NCBI RefSeq assembly: GCF_030704535.1
Contig: NC_081810.1
Coordinates: 22,048,501 to 22,112,500, forward strand
From: Vitis vinifera
Lineage: Eukaryota > Streptophyta > Magnoliopsida > Vitales > Vitaceae
DNA length: 64,000 nucleotides
Direction: 5' to 3'
Position numbers and translations under genes: made by a program
Shown here: positions 49,801 through 61,010 of the stretch, one piece after another
Layout: every line of letters starts with the position of its first letter
Numbering within the stretch: the stretch's first letter is position 1
Notes under the pieces: generated by a model
Databases searched by the model: none
What the model was told of the DNA's origin: nothing
What the model saw: only the letters and a program-made list of their open reading frames with translations

Positions 49801-52800
49801 ATACCTTTTGACCACCAGTGTTCAAGCTCAGCAGGCATAGGTATCCTCAGTGGGGCTTTATAGAAGGAGTTTAACCACATTTCTCGTTCCTGATCCACCT
49901 CAGACACATACGTTTTCCAATAATCAGGGACCTGCCAAACAAAATATGTTCATGTTCTCCAACTTGTTCCAATGATAAGTCAATTTGTCACTCGTAAAAC
50001 ATGAGTGCTAACTTACTTCATAAAACTGGTTGATGAACCCTGGTGCCATCCACACATCTTCTTCCTCATAGAAATAGGGATGTTGAGGATCACTATATGG
50101 ACCCCTCTCTTCCCTGACCACTGCCAGGCAAAGCATTACCCAAAATCATTAGAAAAAAGCTGACATAAAACCAAAAGGAAAAAAAAAAAACACAAAAAAG
50201 TTCTGCAAGGGGTAAAAACGGAATAGTCCTCATATGATGCACATATAGCCAAATTGCTAACATCAACTAATGATCTAGTGGCTTAGATGGCAAATGAAAT
50301 TAGGAAAAAAAAAAAGTGTATCCACATTGTTGGATGATGTTGTATTAAACTATAAGGTTGATGATGGTGCCCCACGTGCTTTGTATTGAAATAATGTATA
50401 CATTGAAAATGGATGGTTTGCATATAAAAATCCTATTTCCAGGAAAATGGCTTCTCATTTTTCAGCCCCCAAGGCCTGGCTCAAGTAGCAAAGGGTTGTC
50501 GGTGGAGATTGGGTGGTTCCGGGTACCCAAAAAAAAAGGTTACCTATAACAGATGGTTTCTCATTCCCTTCCCCCTCCTACCACCCTCCCCCACTACCAC
50601 TATATCCAAAGACTCCAAACACTCCAATAGTTTCCACTCAGTGAATTGCCAACTTCTTGAGAATTAAATACAAGAATAGGAGTTCTCAAGGAGCTAAATG
50701 TACTGAATGAAACCTATAAGAAACTTAGAACTCGTTTGGTAGCTGAAAACTCCAATAGTTTCTGTTCAGTGAATTGCCATCTCATGAATTTAATATAACA
50801 GCAGGAGTTCTTGAGGAAAAATTCTGCTAAATGCAATGTACAATAGACTTAGAGCTTGTTTGGTAGGAGAAATGAGAACTGTTTTTTGAAATAGGGAAAA
50901 AGAAAAAGATGCAATGAAACACGTTACCAAACATATTTTCTATAACTTTAATTCAATAATCTATCAAAAATCTACGGTACACATTTTCAAGAGCTGTTTT
51001 TAAAACAATTGCTGAAATCAGATATTTTTTAGAAAATACCAAAATGTGGTTTCTCATTTTTCAAAACTTCAAAAAGATTACAAATTGAAAACAATCCAAA
51101 GATGAACATGTTCATTGTTTTCATTTTTTGAAAATGAAAAAATTTCTGAGAAAAACAATTTTCATTTCTGCAACCAAAAGTTGCAACTCTTAAAATAACT
51201 TTGGCCATCAATGGATAATCATCTATGATGAACAAGACAATTTTCATCTAAGATCTAAATAATGACTCAGATTGAATTTCAAATTGACAGGTGGTTGGAG
51301 GCTTCCGCTTCTGACTATAGAATAATTTGCAATCTAACATTTATGAACTATCTTTAATTACAAAGAGACATACTTCCATCAGGCTTGTTGATAAACATTC
51401 GAGCCTTAGCAGCAGCTACTTCTGCTATTCCCGAATGCAGCTGAAGGACCACATTGTAAGAAAAAAATATCCTTGTTGCAGTATAAGTTCCCAAAAAGGA
51501 GAAAAAAAATGGGAAAAAGAAAAAAGAGATGTCCAATGAAAAAGGTTCTTAGGATACAGCTGAAGTATTTTCATCACAGCCATAAAAATCCTCCAAGAGC
51601 TCTCCAAAGTAAAACCTACCCTGAATACACAGTACAAAAGTATTAATCACACTTTTCTTATGACAGTTTAATTTATAAGGCATTAATAAAAGTACAGTAT
51701 TAGACTATTTAACAAGGACAAACCATATACATAATTAAAGTGCAAAACATGTATTGAACAACCACAAATCTATTAGTGAAATATCTTGAATTCTTAACAG
51801 AAAAGATTTAGTGTGTTTCTTATTATATATTATCATTACTATTACTATTACATGATCTTCATCATTACCATCATCATCATAATCAGATACCATGCATATT
51901 TTAGCTACTATTGTCCAATATAACAATCATGGTCTCAACTATTTAATTCTAAATCTTAAATTTCATAGAATGATAGTTTGAAGAACACTTGGGAATAAAG
52001 AAGTATAGAAACCAGGAGAGAGCCATAATTGAAATAGCCAATGTTACCAATAAGAAAAGATTCAAATAACCAATGGTATTTTTGATATTAGTAATTTCTT
52101 CAATAAATTAAGAGAAACCCTGTGCCTATAACAGTAAAACAGGTTGTGCCCAGTCACTAATGGCTCATATTTTGAACCTACATATATGGTACGTTCGTTG
52201 ACTTCATACACACCACAGCCATGCATTCTGCCATGCTTCCACTGACCAGCGTAGCGGTACCGACCTTTCTCCCTGGCATAGAAACATTATCATCAATAAA
52301 CCTATAAAGATCACTTTAGCAAAAGATTCTCAAATGCAAAGAGGCGAAAATGAAATTGAGCTAATCTTATCGTTGGAAATGGTATGAGGACATCAAGAAA
52401 TTGAACTACATGGTTGAGCCCAAACAGTACTACGAACAATATGTGAACCGAAAAATGTTTCCAGTGGTTATTAAAACCATCTCATTTTACTATTTAATGC
52501 ATTAAAATTATATCAAAATGCAACTTCCAATCCGTCAATTGACCTTCTTGTATGTATGCATGAAAACATTTATTATGAATGTTATTTATATATTTTGAAA
52601 CTTTCTAAATTATTTGATATTAGCATCAATGTTTTAGTAAAACATTTCAATCCATTATAGGTTCCCTTTTGTCTAGAACACTGCAAAGCCCTAATCATGG
52701 TGTTCAATCACCAAAATTGCTTGATATACTGCCCAAGCAATTGCCTATTATAAAAGTTATATGTAACATGTGACAAACAGTTTTTTAGCATTGTCTCTCA

Positions 52801-55333
52801 ATTAGTTACTAATAAATTTCCACCAAACCCACTGTTAGAAAGATTATGATTAGAAAACAGAAAAGTTCTCCCACTCATGCTTATTTTCTTTTCTAGAAGA
52901 AGGTATGAATATGAAATCAAGCAGATAGAGCATTTTAGAGAATTAAAACCATCTCCAAAATCAAATGTCAAAGAGATATAAGATTGATGAAGGTGAATAC
53001 TCTTCTACTTGAATTATCTGTCTCCTTTTTCTATAGAGTATGTAAGTTTTGAGTAAATGCTAGGTATCTAGTTGCATGCATCGATATCCAGAACATATGG
53101 ATAATGATGATAATAACTTTTAAAATAAGAGATACTAAATAACAAATATATGAAACTAGAAGCAGCAGAAAGAAGCACTATGGTTATGATCAAACAAAAA
53201 AAAATCAGCAACCAAAGCAAAAACTTACGGTTTCCTCCCAAACTGTTTGATCCATTCATCATTCTCATAGAAAGGGATTTCATAATTCCCATTAGCTGTA
53301 TTAATGCTATCCTCAATATCCATCTCTAGCCATTCTTTATCCTCTGGGGTCATGAAATCTCTTGATATTATCTTCCCTTCAGCCCGCATCTTCATTTCAA
53401 GTCTGGAATAATAATTAAATAACTACTCAGTGACTTACTTTAATAAGAAAATTAGATTGTAGTTGCTAACTTGCAGAATAGCCAGATGCACAAACAGACT
53501 GGGATGACAACATACTTGGAACCTGGCACAGGTTCCATATCGGGTATCTCAACTTCAACAACCCCATGACCCTCCATGTTGTTCTGAAGCCATTCACCTT
53601 CATACCTATTGAAAGATCAGCATGGTTAGTAATTCTTATGTAACTTAGACATCTGAATTGAAATCTGAGCAGACTGAGGAATGGGTTACTAGTATATCAA
53701 AGGGTTTATTATTTTCATATATTCTGCCAAAGAAAGTTACAAGAGAGCAGTGAGAAACGCTCAAATCAGGAATGGACAAACCTGACCAGCCCCTGTTCAG
53801 CAACATAAACACCCTTCCCATGAGCCAAGTCATCCCAAACTGTGCCTTCATACCTTTAAAAAAATATAATAATGAGATGATAAGCAACAGAGATTGTAGA
53901 GAAACAATGCAATATTCAACCAAAATCACATTGCCAAATAAAAGCCAATAGCCATAGAATGTAAACACCTGAAAAAATAAATAACATCATATATATGCAC
54001 TACCACATCAAGAAAAATTCAACTCTTCGATCAAGATTACACTCATCAGTCTATCTAACCAAAAATCCAGAGTAAATGAGCCCACATCATGAATCAAATA
54101 ACAAACTAGGAGATAACAAATACATTTGAGCCTCCTTAAGGAAAAATGTAGTTGACCCACTTGAGAAGCTTCTCAATCCTATCAACCTCTTGAATGCTGT
54201 AATGCTTATATGAACAAATTGGAACCCTTACATCCTACTTAAGAACATCATATTCTGTGAGGGCAGTGAGTTACATGAATAAAAGTCAGAAGAAATACAA
54301 CAGAAATCATTTAAAAAAAACAAAAATTCAAATGACAAATTCTTCAATCCATATCACACCCCTAAACAGATAAAATTATAAAAATGCATACAACATGAAG
54401 TTAGGAATAATGAAATTAGGTTCCAAATGCCCATAGGGGAAATGAAGCTAACCACTTGAGAAACAACTCAATCTCATCAAGCTTATTGATAATTGATTTG
54501 GGGTTCAAAATGGCTGCGACTATCAACACTCAAACTAACTCAAAACACATAAAGACACACAAATGCTTGAGAACGTGACATAACACTGGTGCAAACCATG
54601 AACAAAAATTGGATATCCAATTAAAGTCCATCCATCAAGACAACAATGACAATAATTAAACCAAATTAAGAGCAATATAACAACAATTATGCAAGCAGAC
54701 AATGAAGACATACGAGCTTCCATCGGGAAAAATGTAGCTGACCCAGTTGAGAAACTCCTCAATCCTATCCAACTCCTCAATCACCGATTTGGGGCTAGAA
54801 ATATCATAATGATTATCTGGAATGGCCGGGTACGGCTTCCGATACGGCACATAAAAAGGGGCAGTGGGCGGGTCTCGCCCAGCCTTACTCTCCTCCTTCA
54901 CAATCTCCCATTCCTCCTCATCTGCCCAAACCGGGTCCCAACCGGGTTTGGTCATCTCCAATGGAGCATCCGCCCAAAGCTCCTTCAAATCCTCTTCTCT
55001 CCATTTCTCCGGGTCCTCTGGAAAATCAAAGAGGTCTTCATAGAACACGTACTCTTTCTCCTCCTCCTCTTGCATCTTCTTCATCCGCCTGCTCTCGAGG
55101 ATTCGGGTAAAGCGCATGATGTTGGTCTCAGGCTTGTTGTCGTATGCGCGTGGGTCGGGTTCCTCACCAGGGCGAGTGTAGAAGACTTCTTCGAGGTCGG
55201 AGTCGCCGGACTCGTAGTCGGAGTCGGTGTAATCGTCATCATCCGAAGGAGGTGGGGGTGGTGGGTTTTCTGGATTTGGCTCATTCTCGCCTTCTTGTGT
55301 GTCTGCGGGTGTGATTGAGTCATCATCCGCCAT
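43840..55333 (-). CDS. TIC100: Protein TIC100-like, MORN-repeat chloroplast inner-envelope import component
   Basis: Subunit of the 1-MDa TIC translocon for plastid protein import; the Arabidopsis gene is embryo-lethal when lost. Coding exons (minus): 54714-55333, 53782-53853, 53516-53605, 53229-53402, 52182-52272, 51558-51620, 51374-51440, 50017-50120, 49805-49931, 45003-45769, 43840-44244; all GT-AG, 2580 nt, 859 residues, close to the Arabidopsis length as I recall it. The N-terminus (MADDD) is acidic and Pro-rich. MORN-type repeats: YEGTVWDDLAHGKGVYV (about residues 208-224), YEGEWLQNNMEGHGVVEV (231-248) and YAGQWKHGRMHGCGVYEV (about 326-343). Exon 10 encodes a charged coiled coil (about 577-636) and an acidic Glu-rich tail. 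An in-frame ATG at 55465 could add 44 residues. The stop (43840-43842) overlaps a GTGAGC donor-like site. Confidence 0.93.
46680..46800 (+). repeat. Decayed LTR-retroelement junction (primer-site-like text)
   Basis: The text 'aacatgaaatcaagcc' looks like a decayed form of the tRNA-Met primer binding site with its flanks. It is followed by 'gagttcaaatctcactgact', a phrase often seen right after such sites in plant elements. This reading is based on resemblance only. Confidence 0.3.
46816..47430. repeat. MITE-like element, 'tttggtaaaactta' family
   Basis: The left end 'gggcgtttagtaaaactta' and the right end 'ttttatcaaatgcgctta' are imperfect inverted repeats. The interior shares 'ttaagttattttatca'-type text with the copies at 9121-9550 and 47826-48508. 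Non-coding. Confidence 0.6.
47826..48508. repeat. Nested pair of MITE-like elements of the same family
   Basis: The outer element begins 'gaggacatttggtaaaactt' and ends 'gatttactaaacaccctcta'. An inner element (about 47955-48432) begins 'gagtgtttggtaaaacttca' and ends 'ttttgccaaacatgctta'. The inner copy sits inside the outer one, so at least two insertion events are recorded. Confidence 0.6.
48530..48725. repeat. MITE-like element with 'tttggtagtgttttg' end
   Basis: The left end 'tttggtagtgttttgaaaaa' and the right end 'gaaacattgccaaacacact' are inverse copies. Internal 'acacttctagagaaaacact' repeats give it hairpin potential. It is related to 40365-40570. It sits in TIC100 intron 9. Confidence 0.65.
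48966..49045 (+). mobile_element. Very short 5'-truncated LINE 3' tail
   Basis: The text 'gcgctttttaatatgtcttt' followed by 'ttgttcacc' and an A-rich tail has the form of a plant L1-type LINE 3' UTR end. Only about 80 bp remain, which is usual for 5'-truncated insertions. Orientation is opposite to TIC100. Confidence 0.5.
49370..49790 (+). mobile_element. 5'-truncated LINE (L1-type) end with RT C-terminal remnant
   Basis: The plus strand reads LPSCLFWIIWKERNNRAFE (about 49480-49535), the conserved tail of plant LINE reverse transcriptase polyproteins. It continues to SMLDFIDWQSSK and a stop, followed by a 3' UTR ending 'aatatattctatctttgcct'. A TAG near 49577 and a frame change near 49480 show decay. 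It lies antisense in TIC100 intron 9. Confidence 0.75.
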
Positions 55334-55499
55334 TGCTGAGATAGAAGAAGAAGAAGATAAGGTGGAAGGGAGTCGGAGGAGCTGTCTGAAACAAGGGATA
55401 GTAGGCAAATAGCAACAAAAGCGAGCCGCAGGCCCAGGGTTTATTTGGTCAATAGATGCTCTCACACAAGAAAAGCTGAGGGCAACTCAAAGGGTATTT

Positions 55500-57050
55500 C
55501 ATATTTGATCAAAGGATGAAATAATCCCTATTTTGTGAATTTAATCTTTCAATTTTTTAGCTTAAAAAACTATCAAATTTTAATAAATATATCCTCATTT
55601 TTCTTATCAAAATAATCTTTTCTTTTAAAACTTATATATAAATATAATTAAAATATTAAAAAATATTTATATAAAAAAAATTATTTTTCAAATTCAAACA
55701 TAAAACACATTAGATTTACAAATTTAAGATTATTTTATCCATTTTAATCTATTAATCTTAATATAAACTAGATTTGGTTACTACTTGTAAGGTTTGCTTG
55801 TTTTGTAATTACTAAAAAATGTCAAGAATAGAAAACAAATAATTTCTTATATTTAAATAATATGAAGAAAAAAAGAAAAAAAAAAAGAAGAAAAAACTAC
55901 AAAATTTTCTTTCTCTTTTTTCTAAATTATAGTTAAAGGAAGTGCCTTTTTTTTTTTTGTGTTTTTAAAAATCATTTAAGTTATGTTTGATTTTCAAAAA
56001 AGATTAAGAAAAGAAAAAAAAAAAAAAAGAAAATTGATTTTTTCAAATTTGATTATCCTATGAAAAATATAAAAGAAAATAAAACATAATTAAAACTAAT
56101 TAGAAATTTATATATTTTAAAATTATTTAATATTTATATCGAAGAATTAAAACAAGTAAAATGAGTTTGAAATAGTGTATAAAAATGATTTATTGATTTT
56201 AAATCTATTTTTTTCTTCACTTTTTATTTTATTTTATTTTTTTCTCTATATTTTTTTTCCTTACATTTTCTCACAAATTTTCCGAAACCAAACATATTTC
56301 TCAAGAGAAAAATTTTGCAAGTTAATTTCCTATAACTTTTTCCTTTATTTTATTCTCTCTTTTATTTTATTTCTTTCACACTTTTTCGTAATGAAATATC
56401 ACTTAAAATTTTACTATTCACCTTTCTTCTAAATTAATAATTGTTTTTAAAATTACTAAAATATCATAGAAATAAAATATTAATTTAAAAAAAAAAAGAA
56501 ATATAGCAAATTTTTCCTTGGATTGATTCAATTAACAAATGCATTTGATTCTATTCAAATTTATATAGTGTAGATATTCCATCTAGTTCCAAGAAAAACA
56601 AATTTAAGGATTTTTTATTTTGTATTTTGTGACTTTGCTTACATAAGTGTATATGTATTTTTTTTCTTTTTCCTTTACAAAATCCTAATACATGAGAGGC
56701 TGACATAACAAGATCAAGGCAATAAACGGGAGAGTTGTGTTGAGTGGCTTCACACATTAGGCCTTGGCCTTAGCATTTTAAAGTGAATCCAGGCATATGA
56801 GATGAGTTAGTTTTACCAAGTGTTAAAAACTTCTCCCTGAAGTGGGATCATACATTCAACTTCCCATGTAGGTAATCAACATATTGGAAATTAACAAAAT
56901 ATTGGTGATTAAATTTTATGAAAATTTTGGAAAATGTTAAAAATATTAGTAAAATGGACATTCATCAAATCTTGCAAAAATACTGAAAAAAATACAAAGA
57001 AATGATAAAAGAAGTAATAATATACATATTGGAATTATTTTATTGGAGAA

Positions 57051-57083
<33 letters not shown>

Positions 57084-57208
57084 ATTTGTGACATTTGACA
57101 ATAATATAATGTACCTTAATAAGAAATATAAATTTTCAAAGTGTGCACTCGATAGTAATTTGGAGTAAATATTTGACTTCATTTAATATGAGCCGTTAAT
57201 ATAAATTG
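55500..57208. other. Intergenic upstream of TIC100; (AT)n at 57060-57082
   Basis: AT-rich and no gene seen. No clear TATA box could be assigned to TIC100 in the first 200 bp upstream. Confidence 0.5.
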
Positions 57209-57955
57209 CTTTTTAATATCAAAATAAAAAATAATGTGGTTTTATGATATTTGAGGATGAAGGATGTCAGTCTTAATGGAAACATTGGTTCCATGAAATT
57301 GAGTTTGCATAATATTGATTATAATCATGAATGTATCATGCATAAGTAAGTCTCTTGCCTCACTCCATTGCTTCTCCACATATGAGAAGCTCTAAAGTCA
57401 CCTATGTGTTTGTTTGAAATCCTTCTTACATCTAATAAGAAAAGTTGTATGACATTTATATATGAAAATAGTTAAATATATTATAGTCCTTATGAATTGA
57501 ACTTGAATCCATCCCATAATATTTAGGAGGTTGGTCATATCCTATGAAATACGAAGCATAAACATGAACCTCAATTATAATGGTTCTTTTTAATATCAAA
57601 ATAAAAAATGATGTGGTTTTATGATATTTGAGGATGAAGGATGCCTGTCTTAATGGAGACATTGGTTCCATGAAATTGAGTTTGCATAATATTGATTATA
57701 ATCATGAATGTATCATGTATAAGTAAGTCTCTTGCCTCAATCCATTGCTTCTCCACATATGAGAAGCTCTAAAGTCACCTATGTGTTTGTTTGAAATCCT
57801 TCTTACATCTAATAAGAAATGTTGTATGACATTTATATATGAAAATAGTTAAATATATTATAGTCCTTATGAATTGAACTTGAATCCATCCCATAATATT
57901 TAGGAGGTTGATCATATCCTATGAAATACGAAGGATAAACATGAACCTCAATTAT
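57209..57955. repeat. 378-bp direct tandem duplication
   Basis: Copy 1 is 57209-57586 and copy 2 is 57587-57955. Both begin 'ctttttaatatcaaaataaa' and end 'catgaacctcaatta'. They are nearly identical (for example 'ggatgtcagtc' and 'ggatgcctgtc'), so the event is recent. No protein is encoded. Confidence 0.92.
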
Positions 57956-58395
57956 TAAGTCAACTTTATAATGATGGACTCAAACTTAATAGAAAAAGAG
58001 TCTTTGACAAATGTTGTCATCCTTTGTTGTTTGCTCCCTTTATATGACTTTCTAATGGCTGCAATGCATGAACCAATTCTCCTATATCCATAGTTTTCAT
58101 TTTGTATATAGAGTGCAAAATTGACTTCACTAGTGAATGGTCTCAATAGATGTTGAATTTCGTCATGTTGTTTAGTATCCCTTCTATTGTTATGATAATG
58201 TTCTTAAAAGTATGATATGATGTAACGAATTTTAGAATTTATTATTTATTTAATCACATTCCAATTGCGCTTTTATCTATCTTTGTTCCATGTATTATTC
58301 CTTTTTAGCCTTCTAGTCTGCATCTTTTGCATTGTACATAACTTGAGTGCAATAGGCGTTGTATGGAAGATCTAAGTTGTAGGTTCCTTATAAAT

Positions 58396-59135
58396 AGATG
58401 GTTTGCTCATAGTTGGTATATGGACTTAGAAAATCCATTTATAGTTGTAGTACACCACCATTTAATTGGAAGAATGACGAGTTTTGGTTATCGGGATGAG
58501 GTTCCCGTAGTGAGTGCACTAGTGTGTACAGTTACACATTAAATAGGACCTACGATGAGTCATGACGTGAGTTTATCAGGTTGTCATGAATTCACTAAGT
58601 TGTTATACTGAATTGTCTCTCAACCTTGAGAAAATACCAATCTTATGTGAAAGTTAGCAGTAACTTTGACTAATGGGTAAGATCTTACAGTGGTCATATT
58701 TTTTTTTTTATGGATTGAGCCATTGTTGGTGGAAGTTGGTAGCAACAAGTATCCTATGAGATATCCTAGTGTCTTTACTAAAAATACCCGTTATCACCAA
58801 CCTCCATTAATAGTGACCATATACGTGGAAAATATGACCACTTTAGAGTTTTACCCATAAGTCAAAGTTTTTTGTTGATTTTAGTACAAGCTCAATATTC
58901 TTTCAAGATTAAGAGTCCATGTAACATATTAGTTTGACAAATCATAATTATCTAATAGTTTTATGTCATGATTCACTGTAGGTTTGGTTCAATGTATAAC
59001 CATACACACTAGTGCACTCACCATGGGAACCACATCTTGACGACTAAGACAAGTCATCCCTCAAATTATGAGGTAGTGCACAATTTCTACTGGATTGTCC
59101 AAATCTATGAATCAACTATGAACAACTTATCATCT
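58396..59135. repeat. Large foldback: two inverted arms of about 355 bp around a 31-bp spacer
   Basis: The left arm (58396-58752) and right arm (58784-59135) are inverse copies along almost their whole length. Anchor matches are 'gtgagtgcactagtgtgt' against 'acacactagtgcactcac', 'tggtcatatttt' against 'aaaatatgacca', and 'gctcatagttg' against 'caactatgaac'. Divergence is moderate with small gaps. No coding capacity. It may be a Foldback-type or MITE-type transposon, or an inverted duplication. Confidence 0.85.
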
Positions 59136-59469
59136 TGTAAAAAACTCATAATTTCTATCATCTATGCAATTCTTAAATTATATATAATGCAAGTTATGTG
59201 GGCTGAATGCTCAAATCAATATCAATGCATAAAATGGATAACTAAGAGATAATTAAGTCTAATTTTATTATATTATGTCTTACTTTTAGGGGTTCAATCC
59301 TTACACATACATCTTGTGTAATATCTCTATCTTTCCAACTATTGATTCCTCTTTATGCTACTTATATAGATTATGTTATTTTTTTATCATCCTTAATATA
59401 CTCTTTCAAGTTCATAGACTAGAATATTTTTGTAAATAAAAAAAGAAAATTTATTAAGGGGAACTATTT

Positions 59470-60990
59470 TAGTAACCTTGGTTTTGTCATCATAAAAAAA
59501 GAGACTATTAAGCTAAGATTTGTTCAATCTTAAGTTTGATGATAACAAAATAAGGTTGGGATCTAATGTTTTAAATTTGAATATATTAGGCAAAAAGATT
59601 TCCAAAAAGATAATCAAGAAGATATATCAAACAAAAAGGAATTCAAAGAGAACTTTTTGTATGGTTGTTAGTGCTCTAGGTTCATGTTGCATTGGATCCT
59701 TTTAGAGTACCTTAATTCATATAAGCACCTAAATTGATTTTACATTTTTGTAAACTAGATGAAAATTGTTTTGGAGAAAATCCTAAGCTTAAATCGGTCT
59801 CGAATCTTTTCAAAATTAGATGAAGAATCTTTCTAAATGAAACCACCTTTGATTAATGTTATTCATAATTAAAAAAGTTTTCAAAATATTAATAGGTTTA
59901 TCTAGTCAAGTTTCCTTAAGGATTTTGCATAAAATATACAAAAATAGTAAAAATTATAGAGCTCATTTATGTGTTTTAATGATTTTTATAAAGAATGGGA
60001 TTGATTATTTCAAGGATAAAACCCTATATTTTGACATGCATATCATCATTCAAAATGGTATTTCAACTTTAAGTTTTTATATTGAAACATTTAGAGTCGT
60101 TAAAGGTCATTTATGCATCAATTTTCTATATCTTTTTGAATGGTTGGTTATGGATTCATTAAAATGGTCAATTGATTGAGGAATTTTTTTTTAAATGATT
60201 GGAAGAAGTTATTGATTGAGTTTATAACTCGATTAATCAAGGAATCAGTTGATCGATAACTCAATTAATCGAGGTTTTTTTTTTCTTGTGATCACCTATT
60301 ATTCCTTCTAACCTCTAATATCTAGTAACTGGTTGGCCCAAAAAGTTGACCTTAAATAGTGTGATGACTATTTTGAGTCTCTGACTCGTATTTAAAGGCC
60401 CTAAGCTTCATTATTACATGGAAGAGAGTTTCAAATCATTGTTAAATCATCTTTGAGGCTTGAACAATATTTCTGAGGCAATTGAGCTTTAACTTGTATT
60501 TTCACTTAGTCACCTCTTAATCCTAGTTTTATCTTGTGCCCATTTAGGCTTAACTTGTACTAAGATATTGTGAGATCAAATTTATGCAAATTATGACCTT
60601 GTGAGGTTTGTCAAGTGTGAGGGATCACATGAGAGGTTTTGTTAGGTGTAAGGTAACAATTGGGGATTTCAAGACCAAGACATCTCTTTAAAGGATTCAT
60701 TGGAACTATAATGCAATTGTTAGAGTTTGAAGAAATAATGAAACCTTTATCTTAGTTAGAGGTTGAGGAGAGTGAATGTAAGTTGGATTGCCCTGAACCA
60801 CTATAAAATCTTGAGTTTGCAATTTCTTTGTCTTTTCTCTTTCTCTTTTATATGTGATTATTTATTCATTATATTTTCTATGTAATTTCTTAAATAGTCT
60901 TTTGCATTAATCTAAAATCATATTTGTAAAAATTATAACAAGAGATTGACACTCAATTCACCCCCATTCTTTGAAATTCGCCTAGGTTGG
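59470..60990 (+). repeat. Decayed LTR, probably from a copia-like (SIRE/Maximus-type) element
   Basis: Features resembling these large plant LTRs: 'tttgatgataacaaaata' near the left end, a pair of 'ataactcgattaatc' and 'ataactcaattaatc' repeats (60221-60270), a TATA-like 'tatttaaaggccctaagct' near 60390, 'gaaccactataaaatcttg' near 60795, and 'caattcacccccattctt' near the right end. The classification is from recall of such LTRs. No internal coding region follows, so it may be a solo LTR or a truncated element. Confidence 0.45.
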
Positions 60991-60992
60991 TT

Positions 60993-61010
60993 TAGCATAG
61001 ACCTATGCTA
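60993..61010. repeat. Short palindrome next to the LTR end
   Basis: TAGCATAG and CTATGCTA are separated by AC, making an almost perfect 18-bp palindrome just after the LTR-like 3' end. Confidence 0.6.

Larger units (their letters stand above)
45770..49804 (-). other. Intron 9 of TIC100 (4 kb), packed with transposon remnants
   Basis: The intron is flanked by GT at 49803-49804 and AG at 45770-45771 on the minus strand. It holds a decayed retroelement primer-site-like text near 46700, three MITE-type elements (46816-47430, 47826-48508, 48530-48725) and two LINE tails (48966-49045, 49370-49790). Without these insertions it would be about half as long. Confidence 0.8.

Noticed and set aside
54689..55318. 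209-codon open frame on the plus strand
   Set aside because: It lies antisense to TIC100 exon 1, whose protein is recognisable; the open frame follows from that exon's codon composition.
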